Below are positions 56,919 through 64,000 of a stretch of DNA of 64,000 bases, in pieces. The notes below the pieces were generated by a model. It saw only the letters and a program-made list of their open reading frames with translations, made no database searches and was not told the DNA's origin. The stretch is taken from contig NZ_BHZI01000001.1 in NCBI RefSeq assembly GCF_004305975.1, forward strand, positions 1-64,000, read 5' to 3'. The DNA is from Streptomyces otsuchiensis. Lineage in GTDB: Bacteria > Actinomycetota > Actinomycetes > Streptomycetales > Streptomycetaceae. A program made the translations under genes and the position numbers. How positions within the stretch are numbered: position 1 is the first letter of the stretch; the number at the start of each line of letters is the position of its first letter.

Positions 56919-57214
56919 CGAGGAACCTCCGCTGGTCGGCAGGGCAGCGACAGTACCAACGGGTCATGCCGGATCTTGGTTACGGAACGGGCCGTGGCGA
57001 GATAAATGCCGCAGAAGCCACCGGATGGCCGTCCGGGGCCCATGGAGAGAGAAAGAATCCAGCCATGCCACCGTGCCCGGACGTTCTGGCGGTGTCACGC
57101 GCCGTGAGCCGAAAGGTTTGTGGCGATGAGGCGCACTCTCCGCTGTCCTTCCGGTGGTGCGGGTGCATAGGCTGGAGTCGTCTCACCCGTGCAACGCGAA
57201 GCAGGAGGGGTGCC

Positions 57215-58648
57215 GTGACCAGCGAGCTGCGTCGGCTCCGTAACTACATCGACGGAGAGTTCCGGGACGCCGATGACGGCCGGACCACCGAGGTGATCGA
57301 CCCGGTGACCGGCAAGCCGTACGCCACCGCGCCCCTGTCGGGGCCCGCGGACGTGGACGCCGCGATGGACGCCGCACGCGCGGCGTTCCCCGCGTGGCGT
57401 GACGCCACGCCCTCCACTCGCCAGCTCGCGCTGCTGCGTGTCGCCGACGCCTTCGAGGAGCGCGCCGACGAGCTGCTGGCGGTGGAGTGCGAGAACACCG
57501 GGAAGCCCCTGGAGCTCACGCGGCAGGAGGAACTGCCCGCCATGCTCGAGCAGATCCGGTTCTTCGCCGGAGCGGCCCGCATGCTCGAGGGCAAGTCGGC
57601 GGGCGAGTACATGGAAGGGCTCACGTCCTTCGTGCGCCGCGAGCCCGTCGGGGTCTGCGCGCAGGTGGCCCCGTGGAACTACCCGATCATGATGGCCGTC
57701 TGGAAGTTCGCCCCGGCCATCGCCGCAGGCAACACGGTCGTGCTCAAGCCCTCGGACACCACTCCCGCCTCCGCTGTCCTGGCAGCGGAGATCCTCGGCT
57801 CCGTCCTTCCGAAGGGCGTGTTCAACGTGGTCTGCGGCGACCGGGACACCGGGCGGCTGATGGTCGAGCACGACACTCCCGCCATGGCCTCGATCACCGG
57901 CTCGGTGCGGGCCGGCATGGAGGTCGCCGCGAGCGCCGCCAAGGACCTCAAGCGCGTGCATCTGGAACTCGGCGGAAAGGCCCCGTGCCTGGTCTTCGCC
58001 GACGCCGACCTCGACGCGGCGGTCGAGGGCATCCGCGACGCCGGGTTCTTCAACGCGGGGCAGGACTGTACCGCCGCCACCCGCGTGCTGGTCCACGACT
58101 CCGTGCACGACGCCTTCGTCGACGCCCTGGTCAAGGCCACCGGCGACGTGCGCACGGGCGACGTCACCGACCCGGACTGCTTCTACGGGCCGCTCAACAA
58201 CGAGGCGCACCTCGGGAAGGTGGCCGGCTTCATCGACCGGCTCCCCGCTCACGCGAAGGTGGAGACCGGTGGCCACCGTGTGGGGGAGCAGGGCTACTTC
58301 TACGCCCCGACCGTGGTGAGCGGTCTGCGCCAGGACGACGAGATCATCCAGAACGAGGTCTTCGGGCCCGTCATCACCGTGCAGCGCTTCCGCGATGATG
58401 AGCAGGCGCTGGAGTGGGCCAACGGTGTGGACTACGCGCTGGCGTCCTCGGTGTGGACGACCGACCACTCGCGCGCCATGCGGCTCTCCAAGAGCCTGGA
58501 GTTCGGGTGCGTGTGGATCAACACCCACATCCCGCTGGTCGGGGAGATGCCGCACGGTGGCTTCAAGAAGTCCGGCTACGGCAAGGACCTTTCGGCCTAC
58601 GGCCTGGAGGACTACACCCGCGTCAAGCATGTGATGACGGCGCTCTGA
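57215..58648 (+). CDS. Aldehyde dehydrogenase, gamma-aminobutyraldehyde type
   Basis: The 477-residue NAD(P)-dependent enzyme has VAPWNYPIMMAVWKFAPAIAAGN, the catalytic Glu in LELGGKAP and the catalytic Cys in FNAGQDCTAATR. The GQDC form and the overall sequence fit aminobutyraldehyde dehydrogenases (PatD-like), which oxidise 4-aminobutanal from putrescine to GABA. The GABA aminotransferase at 62278 would take the product onward. GTG 57215 follows AGGAGG by 6 bases. TAGGCT (57168-57173) is the likely -10. A 24-bp hairpin overlaps its stop. Confidence 0.9.
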   Translation: MTSELRRLRNYIDGEFRDADDGRTTEVIDPVTGKPYATAPLSGPADVDAAMDAARAAFPAWRDATPSTRQLALLRVADAFEERADELLAVECENTGKPLELTRQEELPAMLEQIRFFAGAARMLEGKSAGEYMEGLTSFVRREPVGVCAQVAPWNYPIMMAVWKFAPAIAAGNTVVLKPSDTTPASAVLAAEILGSVLPKGVFNVVCGDRDTGRLMVEHDTPAMASITGSVRAGMEVAASAAKDLKRVHLELGGKAPCLVFADADLDAAVEGIRDAGFFNAGQDCTAATRVLVHDSVHDAFVDALVKATGDVRTGDVTDPDCFYGPLNNEAHLGKVAGFIDRLPAHAKVETGGHRVGEQGYFYAPTVVSGLRQDDEIIQNEVFGPVITVQRFRDDEQALEWANGVDYALASSVWTTDHSRAMRLSKSLEFGCVWINTHIPLVGEMPHGGFKKSGYGKDLSAYGLEDYTRVKHVMTAL

Positions 58649-58689
58649 CCGGTGGGCCCGGCCCAGGCCGGGCCCACCGGTCAGAGCGC
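58640..58689 (+). terminator. 24-bp perfect hairpin overlapping the dehydrogenase stop codon
   Basis: Bases 58640-58663 are the exact reverse complement of 58666-58689 around a 2-base loop. The left arm includes the last two codons and the TGA (58646-58648). A separate 16-bp perfect palindrome of the dispersed repeat (GCGTGGGG + CCCCACGC) is at 58719-58734. Confidence 0.85.
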
Positions 58690-58816
58690 GCTTCGCCGCA
58701 GGGCCCCGCGCCGCCCCGGCGTGGGGCCCCACGCGTCAGGGCGACGCCTGCACTGTTCGCCTTCTGTGACTTTCGGTGAGGGTGCCTGTGTGGCCGATGT
58801 TGGCCGGATGCACCCG

Positions 58817-58844
58817 TGTGACCGGGCGGGGCGGTTGCTACGTT
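58817..58844 (+). promoter_or_regulatory. Promoter for the small secreted peptide gene
   Basis: GTGACC (58817-58822) and TACGTT (58839-58844) are separated by 16 bases, close to the vegetative consensus. Transcription would start near 58851, giving a leader of about 67 bases with a GAAGGG ribosome site before ATG 58918. Confidence 0.5.
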
Positions 58845-58917
58845 CAGTGGCCGTTCCATCGCTTCAGGCCACTCGCACCTGATGCGGGCGACGTACCCCC
58901 ACCCGAAGGGATCACCC

Positions 58918-59076
58918 ATGCGCAACGGACTCCGCAACCGCAAGACCGCCCGGCTGGCGATCGTCCTCGCCGCCATCGGCATGTTCGCCGGCGGCATGAC
59001 CGCCCAGGCGTCCGCCGTGGACCACACGCCGGACCAGCAGTGCTGGCCGGTTCCCGGCGGCTGGCTCTGCCACTGA
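58918..59076 (+). CDS. Small secreted peptide with two cysteines
   Basis: A 52-residue product with a basic N-terminus (MRNGLRNRKTARLA), a hydrophobic core (IVLAAIGMFAGGM) and a probable signal-peptidase site after AQASA. Cleavage would leave the 19-residue VDHTPDQQCWPVPGGWLCH, whose two cysteines could close a disulfide ring of ten residues. Promoter, ribosome site, signal peptide and a downstream hairpin all support a real gene. I do not recognise it; no modifying enzymes lie beside it, so a ribosomally made, post-translationally modified peptide is not indicated. Confidence 0.7.
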   Translation: MRNGLRNRKTARLAIVLAAIGMFAGGMTAQASAVDHTPDQQCWPVPGGWLCH

Positions 59077-59131
59077 CACCAACGGCTGAGTCCGTGGGGC
59101 CGCCACACGGCCCCGGCGGCACAGGGTGCGG

Positions 59132-59163
59132 GCCGCCCGGATCCCCACGGTCCCGGGCGGCCG
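59132..59163. terminator. Bidirectional hairpin between the peptide gene and the GDPD gene
   Basis: GGCCGCCCGG (59132-59141) pairs with CCGGGCGGCC (59154-59163). GGCCCGTTTCTC follows on the plus strand. Confidence 0.65.
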
Positions 59164-59172
59164 GCCCGTTTC

Positions 59173-59922
59173 TCACACACGTGGCGCGGAGTCGGTCCCC
59201 CGACCGGCACGGTCGATCTCCTCGCGCAGCAGCGCGACCCGGTTGCTGGTGACCGCGTCCACGCCGAGTGCGATGAGCCGTCGCATGGTGCGGCGGGTGT
59301 CCGCCGTCCACACCCCGATCCGGTAGCCGTTCTCGTGGGCGTGGGCGACCGTCCGCTCGTCGACGAGGCCGAAGCGGTAGTTGAGCCAGGCCGGCCGGAT
59401 GTCGGCGAGGAGACTGGCGCGGATCGCGGTCGGCAGTTTCCAGGTCAGGGCGATCTCGGCCGCCGGGTCGGCCGCTCGCACCGCGCGCAGCGCGGCCGGA
59501 TCGCCGCAGTAGCGGACCCGTGCCATGGAGCCGTCCTCCCGGACGGCCTCCACCGCGCCCCGCGCGGTCGCGGGGTCGGGATCGGGCAGGTCGACCAGGG
59601 TCAGCTTCGGGAACGTCGCCGCCAGTGCCTGACGGAGCGTGGGCACCGCCCCTCCGCACACCTCGCCGAGTTCGGTGGACGTGAGCTCCGCGACGGCGCG
59701 GTCCTGACCCCAGAGGCGCTTGAGACCCGGGTCGTGGAGCACCACCGGAACGCCGTCGCGGCACAGCCGCACGTCGAGCTCAACGGCGTCGGCACCGGCC
59801 CGCAGGGCCGACCGGAAGGACGCCAGGGTGTTCTCACGCTCGCGGTAGGGGTCGCCCCGGTGCGCGACCGCCAGGACGGGGCCCGACGGAGCGGTCACAG
59901 CTGTTCCTCGGTCCGTTGCCAT
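59173..59922 (-). CDS. Glycerophosphodiester phosphodiesterase
   Basis: The 249-residue cytoplasmic enzyme (no signal peptide) has VAHRGDPYRERENTLASFRSALRAGADAVELDVRLCRDGVPVVLHD, the catalytic start of the GDPD barrel. The closing NGYRIGVWTADTRRTMRRLIALGVDAVTSN is also present. It hydrolyses glycerophosphodiesters to glycerol-3-phosphate and an alcohol. Its start overlaps the end of the adenosine deaminase gene by 28 bases, so the two are co-transcribed. Confidence 0.92.
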   Translation of the reverse strand: MATDRGTAVTAPSGPVLAVAHRGDPYRERENTLASFRSALRAGADAVELDVRLCRDGVPVVLHDPGLKRLWGQDRAVAELTSTELGEVCGGAVPTLRQALAATFPKLTLVDLPDPDPATARGAVEAVREDGSMARVRYCGDPAALRAVRAADPAAEIALTWKLPTAIRASLLADIRPAWLNYRFGLVDERTVAHAHENGYRIGVWTADTRRTMRRLIALGVDAVTSNRVALLREEIDRAGRGTDSAPRV

Positions 59923-60944
59923 GAGGTCAGATAATCGTCGATCTCCGCGGTGAGGCGGGATTTGAGCGGCGTGTCGAGGAACGACGCGTCCACCGCGCTC
60001 CGCGCCAGCGCGGCGAGACCCGCCTCGTCCAGCTCCAGCAGACGGGCCGCCACCAGGTACTCGCTGGTGAGGTCGGTGCCGAACATGGGTGGGTCGTCAC
60101 TGTTGATGGTGACCGGCACCCCCGCGGCGACCAGACGGGGCAGTGGATGGTCGGCGAGGGAGGCCACCGACTGAGTGGCCACGTTGGAGGTGGGGCACAC
60201 CTCCAGGGGGATTCCCCGCTCGGCCAGGTGGGCCATCAGCGCGGGGTCGTCCGCGCTGCGGATGCCGTGCCCCACCCGCTCCGCGCGCAGCGCGTCGAGC
60301 GCGTCCCACACCGACTGGGCGTCACTCGACTCGCCGGCGTGCGGCACGCTGCGCAGCCCCTCCGCGACGGCTCGTTCGAAATACGGTGCGAACTGCCCGC
60401 GCGGCACCCCGATCTCCGGTCCCCCCAGACCGAACGACACCAGGCCGTCCGGTCTCAGCTCGCACGCCATGCGGGCAGTTGCCTCCGCGGCGGGCAGACC
60501 CAGCTCCCCGGGAATGTCGAAGCACCAGTTCAGGGCGACCCCGAAGTCCCTCGCCGCTGCGTGGCGCGAGTCCTCGATCGCCTCCATGACGGCCTCCTCG
60601 GGGATGCCCCGTTTCGTGAAGCCGTAAGGCGTGACGGTCAGCTCGGCGTACCGGATCGTCTGGCCCGCCATCTCGCGCGCTACCTCGTAGGTCAGCATGC
60701 GGACATCCTCGGCGTCGCGCACCAGGTCCACCACCGACACGTAGACCTCGATGAAGTGGGCGAAGTCGCGGAAGGTGAAGTACTCGGCCAGCTCCGCCGG
60801 GTCTTTGGGCACCGGAGAGTCCGGGTGCCGGCCGGCCAGCTCGGCGACGATGCGGGGCGAGGCCGAACCGACGTGGTGGACGTGCAGTTCGGCCTTCGGC
60901 AGCCCGGCTGCGAAGTCGCGCAGACCGGGTCGAATCTCGTCCAT
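59895..60944 (-). CDS. Adenosine deaminase family protein
   Basis: The 349-residue protein has the zinc amidohydrolase motifs HVHHVGSAS, HAGESSDAQS, GHGIRSADDPALM and NSDDPPMFGTDL, so all metal ligands are present. The HVHH variant of the first motif (usually HxHL) is seen in a streptomycete branch of the family, so the natural substrate may be adenine or a modified adenosine instead of adenosine. ATG 60944 follows a strong GGAGGAGA site. Confidence 0.9.
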   Translation of the reverse strand: MDEIRPGLRDFAAGLPKAELHVHHVGSASPRIVAELAGRHPDSPVPKDPAELAEYFTFRDFAHFIEVYVSVVDLVRDAEDVRMLTYEVAREMAGQTIRYAELTVTPYGFTKRGIPEEAVMEAIEDSRHAAARDFGVALNWCFDIPGELGLPAAEATARMACELRPDGLVSFGLGGPEIGVPRGQFAPYFERAVAEGLRSVPHAGESSDAQSVWDALDALRAERVGHGIRSADDPALMAHLAERGIPLEVCPTSNVATQSVASLADHPLPRLVAAGVPVTINSDDPPMFGTDLTSEYLVAARLLELDEAGLAALARSAVDASFLDTPLKSRLTAEIDDYLTSWQRTEEQL

Positions 60945-61213
60945 GTTCTCCTCCAGCGCGGGCCGGCGCCGCGGTGCTCGTGTACCGGGGGTGTGCCTCC
61001 GGGCCGGCGGAGGGAGCCATCGTAGGTGGGACCCGCGCCGCGCCGGGCAGGCGGACCCCTCACCACACGGGATACCGGCACCGTGCGCCGGGACGGGTGA
61101 CACACACCACGAAAACAGTCGGCCGAACCCGCGTAAGGATCCCGCCTCCTTCCGCTCTCTCCTCCTGACGGCATGTCGCCCCGCACGGGGCCAGACGTGA
61201 GGAGAGCACACCA

Positions 61214-61921
61214 ATGAACAGCTCGGTAGGCGGCCGGACAGCGCTGCAGTGGCTTGCGGCGGCGGCACCGGAACCGGACAGTTGCCGACGGACATGGGAG
61301 GACAGCCCGCAGCGGCTCACCCTGCTGCCGGCGGGGCGCATGTGGGACGTCCTCACCCTGCCATCGGCGCTGGGCCGGGAGGCGCTCGACGTACTCCACC
61401 GCCTGGGGGAGGTGACCGGACCCGTCCTCGCCGACGAGGAGGCCGACCGGGTCGGGTTCCTGGTGCCGGCGGGCACATCCGCCCGCTGGGTCGGGACGGG
61501 CGTCAGCGGCGTGGGCAGCGGCAGCTGGATCGCCCTGCCGCACCCCCGGCGCAGGACCGGGCGCGTGCGATGGCTGGTCGCTCCCGACGGCTCGGGCGAG
61601 TTGACCGACCCGGCCCGGCTGGAGCTGGCCATGCACGAGGCGGCGGCGGTGCTGGCGCGTGGCGCCGGGGTCCCGCGCCAGGGCGGACGCGCCGACCGGC
61701 TCGGCGTGGTGCCGGGCGCCCCGGCCCCGGCGCCGGGCGGATCGGTGGCCCCCGAGTCCGCGGGGGACGAACGGCGCTGTGGCTCCCCGGCTCCGGACGA
61801 CGGCCGGGTGTCGGCTGACGCTCCGGAGCCGTCGCGGCCGTCGGGGCCGTCGAAACCGCCGGAGACGCATGGGGCCGGGGCGGTGCCGCGGCCCGAGCCC
61901 GGCGATGGGGTGACCGGATGA
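61214..61921 (+). CDS. Short PrimPol-like domain protein, paralogue of 15588-16292
   Basis: The 235-residue protein has a domain at about residues 10-145. Its blocks align with the PrimPol-like protein near ftsY: TLLPAGRMWDVLTLP, GPVLADEEADRVGFLVPAGT and GRVRWLVAPDG, against VLLPTGRSFDVVEAP, GPVALAPHGRVWFFTSPGT and GPVRWLRAPG. It lacks that protein's N-terminal Cys/His cluster and has no Asp-x-Asp metal site. The last 90 residues are Pro/Gly/Ser-rich. Streptomycetes carry a conserved hypothetical protein here. Function unknown. GAGGAGAG precedes the ATG. Confidence 0.75.
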   Translation: MNSSVGGRTALQWLAAAAPEPDSCRRTWEDSPQRLTLLPAGRMWDVLTLPSALGREALDVLHRLGEVTGPVLADEEADRVGFLVPAGTSARWVGTGVSGVGSGSWIALPHPRRRTGRVRWLVAPDGSGELTDPARLELAMHEAAAVLARGAGVPRQGGRADRLGVVPGAPAPAPGGSVAPESAGDERRCGSPAPDDGRVSADAPEPSRPSGPSKPPETHGAGAVPRPEPGDGVTG

Positions 61922-62211
61922 CGCGCCATGCGTCGCTCCGTCCCGGCGCGCGCGGGGGCGCTGCCGGGACCGAGCCGATTACCGCCGCGAAGGAAGCGGG
62001 CCCGGTGAGACCGTTCGCCCGCCGGCGCCGGCCCCACGCGGAGGAAGCAGGGGCTCCGCCGGCAGTCGACTGGCCGGGGCGGCGCGCCCCGGACAGGTAC
62101 CCGAACGACCCAGCCACCGCATCGACGGGACGGAGAGGCGTGCCGCCCCGTACGGAGCCCGGTGCGACCCTCGACGGAGCGTTGTACGGGGCCCCGCGCG
62201 CCAGGCCCTGA
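61918..62211 (+). CDS. Possible small translationally coupled protein
   Basis: The ATG overlaps the stop of the previous gene (ATGA at 61918-61921). The 97-residue product is Arg/Pro/Ala/Gly-rich with no recognisable domain, and it ends just before the hairpin at 62223. Low complexity makes it uncertain; the overlap is its main support. Confidence 0.35.
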   Translation: MTRHASLRPGARGGAAGTEPITAAKEAGPVRPFARRRRPHAEEAGAPPAVDWPGRRAPDRYPNDPATASTGRRGVPPRTEPGATLDGALYGAPRARP

Positions 62212-62222
62212 AGACCGGGACA

Positions 62223-62270
62223 CGCACGGCGGCGTGGGGCCGGCGACTGCCGGCCCCACGCCGCCGTGCG
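62223..62270. terminator. 22-bp perfect bidirectional hairpin
   Basis: Bases 62223-62244 pair with 62249-62270 around GACT, between convergent units. The inner stem is GGCGTGGGGCCGGC, the dispersed motif again. Confidence 0.85.
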
Positions 62271-62277
62271 GATTGGG

Positions 62278-63636
62278 TCACTCTCCCGCGAATGCGCTCC
62301 GCAGGACATCGAGGCCCTCGTTGAGCAGCTCTTCTCCGATGACGAGCGGCGGGAGGAAGCGCAGGACGTTGCCGTATGTGCCGCAGGTGAGGACCAGCAG
62401 ACCCGCCTGGTGGCACCGCTTGGCGACCGCGGCCGTCAGATCCGCGTCGGGCTCCTTGCCACCGGGCTTGACCAGCTCGACCGCCAGCATGGCGCCGCGC
62501 CCGCGGACCTCACCGATGGACGGGAACTCCTCGGCGAGCGCGGTCAGCCGGGGCTTCATGATCTCCTCGATACGGCGCGCCCGGGCCGCGAGGTCCTGCT
62601 CCCGCATCGTCTCGATGGCGCCGAGCGCGGCGGCGCAGGCCACCGGGTTGCCACCGTAGGTTCCACCGAGACCACCGGAGTGCGCCGCGTCCATGATCTC
62701 GGCCCGACCCGTGACGGCCGCCAGCGGAAGCCCGCCGGCGATGCCCTTGGCCGTGGTGATCAGATCGGGCACCACGCCCTCGTCGTCACATGCGAACCAC
62801 TGTCCAGTGCGGCAGAAGCCGCTCTGGATCTCGTCGGCGACGAACACGATGCCGTTCTCGCGCGCGAACCGCGCGATCCGGGGCAGGAAGCCGCGTGCCG
62901 GCTCGATGAAGCCGCCCTCGCCCAGCAGCGGCTCGATCACGATGGCGGCGGTGTTCTCCGCCCCGATCTGCTTGGTGATCTGGTCGATCACCTGCGCCGC
63001 CGCCTCCTCGGCGCAGTTCTCGGCGCCGGTCAGCCAGCGGTACGGGTAGGCGACCGGCACCCGGTAGATCTCCGGCGCGAACGGCCCGAAGCCGTGCTTG
63101 TACGGCATGTTCTTGGCCGTCAGCGCCATCGTGAGGTTGGTGCGTCCGTGGTAGCCGTGCTCGAACACGACGATGGCCTGGCGCTTGGTGTACGTGCGCG
63201 CGATCTTGACCGCGTTCTCCACTGCCTCCGCGCCGGAGTTGAACAGCGCCGACTTCTTGGCGTGATCGCCGGGCGTCACCTTGGCCAGCTCCTCGCACAC
63301 GGCCACGTAGCCCTCATACGGCGTGACCATCGCGCAGGTGTGGGTGAACCGGGTCAGCTGCTCGGTGGCGCGGCGGACGACCGCCTCGGCGCTGTTGCCG
63401 ACCGAGGTCACCGCGATGCCCGACCCGAAGTCGATCAGACGGTTGCCGTCGACATCCTCGATGACCGCGCCGCCGGCCCTCTCCACGAAGACGGGCAGCA
63501 CGGCGCCGACGCCGCCCGCCACCGCGGCCTCCTTGCGGGCCATCAGCTCGCGGGACTTCGGACCGGGGATTTCGGTGACGACGCGGCGCTCCTGGGTCAG
63601 CGCGGGCCCTCCGGACAGATCCTGGGTGATGCTCAT
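62278..63636 (-). CDS. gabT: 4-aminobutyrate aminotransferase
   Basis: GabT converts GABA and 2-oxoglutarate to succinate semialdehyde and glutamate, using PLP. The 452-residue protein has the class III aminotransferase features FNSGAEAVENAVKIAR, VFEHGYHGRTNLTMALT, VADEIQSGFCRTG and the PLP-lysine in ITTAKGIAGGLPLAAV. ATG 63636 follows GAGGAG by 6 bases; the frame stays open upstream to 63783 without support. It fits with the aldehyde dehydrogenase at 57215 as putrescine/GABA catabolism. Confidence 0.95.
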   Translation of the reverse strand: MSITQDLSGGPALTQERRVVTEIPGPKSRELMARKEAAVAGGVGAVLPVFVERAGGAVIEDVDGNRLIDFGSGIAVTSVGNSAEAVVRRATEQLTRFTHTCAMVTPYEGYVAVCEELAKVTPGDHAKKSALFNSGAEAVENAVKIARTYTKRQAIVVFEHGYHGRTNLTMALTAKNMPYKHGFGPFAPEIYRVPVAYPYRWLTGAENCAEEAAAQVIDQITKQIGAENTAAIVIEPLLGEGGFIEPARGFLPRIARFARENGIVFVADEIQSGFCRTGQWFACDDEGVVPDLITTAKGIAGGLPLAAVTGRAEIMDAAHSGGLGGTYGGNPVACAAALGAIETMREQDLAARARRIEEIMKPRLTALAEEFPSIGEVRGRGAMLAVELVKPGGKEPDADLTAAVAKRCHQAGLLVLTCGTYGNVLRFLPPLVIGEELLNEGLDVLRSAFAGE

Positions 63637-64000
63637 CGGGCACACTCCTCGGCACGGTGGTGGCGTGGGACGCCGGGCCTGCCCGGCCGGACGACGGGGC
63701 GTCCCGGACAGCTCGGCGTACATGCTTGCAATTCGCAGGCTAGGGCCACGGTGGTGGTGGAGACATGCACCACCACGGAGCACTCCCCAGCGTGTCTTGG
63801 CCGTCGCGTCGAAGCGGCGGGCGCCGACGCCGCCGTGTCCGCACCCGTGGCGCGGCGCCTCAGGGGGCGCGCTGGGAGCGCTGAGCGGGACAATGCGCCG
63901 CCCCGTGCGCCACGGGGCGCAAGCCGTCCCGGCGCCGGTATCGCACGGAGGCCGCCGGGACGGGGGCGTCCCGCATGGGGCGCGGGCCGGTTGTTCCGGC
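63637..64000. other. gabT upstream region
   Basis: This 364-base stretch has a 9-bp inverted repeat (GTGGTGGTG 63751-63759 with CACCACCAC 63768-63776) about 115 bases before gabT, a candidate operator. A lower-GC TTGCAATTCGC segment lies at 63726-63736. From 63880 to the end there are two more copies of the dispersed repeat (GCCCCGTGCGCCACGGGGC at about 63900, GCATGGGGCGCGG at about 63974). No gene is visible. Confidence 0.4.

Noticed and set aside
58719-58734. 16-bp perfect palindrome considered as an attachment or operator site
   Set aside because: It matches the dispersed GCGTGGGGC motif, so it is counted with that repeat family; there is no integrase nearby.

Overview
The window is chromosomal DNA of a very GC-rich actinomycete, almost certainly Streptomyces or a close relative. 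Evidence: start codons are often GTG and sometimes TTG; the sporulation sigma factor WhiG and the antibiotic-production regulator NsdA are both present; and the gene order recG-rsmD-coaD / rpmF-rnc-mutM / smc-ftsY / nsdA / amtB-glnK-glnD / ffh / rpsP-rimM-trmD-rplS-lepB / rpsB-tsf-pyrH-frr-cdsA-rlmN is the known Streptomyces core backbone. I saw no phage, insertion sequence, CRISPR array, rRNA, tRNA or biosynthetic cluster.

Layout. 0-8 kb: DNA repair, rRNA modification, CoA synthesis, ribosomal L32 and RNase III (recG, rsmD, coaD, a DivIVA-like coiled-coil gene, a YceD/DUF177 gene, rpmF, rnc, mutM). 8-16 kb: a secreted CAP-domain protein, acylphosphatase, a small coiled-coil protein, smc and ftsY. 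15.6-18.3 kb: a primase-polymerase-like gene divergent from nsdA. 18.6-23 kb: the nitrogen-sensing operon amtB-glnK-glnD behind a GlnR-type operator. 23-31.6 kb: ffh, a methyltransferase, a short archaeal-type prolyl-tRNA synthetase, a SprT-like metalloprotein, then rpsP-khpA-rimM-trmD-rplS. 31.6-35.7 kb: four tandem type I signal peptidases and a DUF2469 gene. 35.75-42.17 kb: an M23-like gene facing tetR-whiG-dprA-comM-yraN. 42.7-48.7 kb: rpsB, tsf, pyrH, frr, cdsA, rlmN. 49-53.2 kb: a TPP riboswitch and thiamine ABC transporter thiBPQ. 53.3-64 kb: a secreted GH10-like hydrolase, an unusual ABC pair, an aminoaldehyde dehydrogenase, a tiny secreted peptide, GDPD, adenosine deaminase, a second primase-polymerase-like protein and a GABA aminotransferase.

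Most striking: the 6.4-kb block from the M23-like gene to yraN is reversed relative to the order I know from other actinobacteria (DUF2469-yraN-comM-dprA...M23-rpsB). Both ends of the block carry an inverted copy of a 41-bp element made of DnaA-box-like sequences. This looks like an inversion between two copies of a DnaA-type regulatory element that drives DNA-processing genes on one side and a cell-wall gene on the other. Also notable are a dispersed repeat built on GCRTGGGGC, found in many intergenic hairpins and as three units inside the SMC hinge; two paralogous primase-polymerase-like proteins that both seem to lack a catalytic acidic residue; an ABC ATPase with degenerate signature and switch motifs; and a 52-residue secreted two-cysteine peptide.

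All functional calls come from motif recognition and recalled family knowledge; no searches were run.
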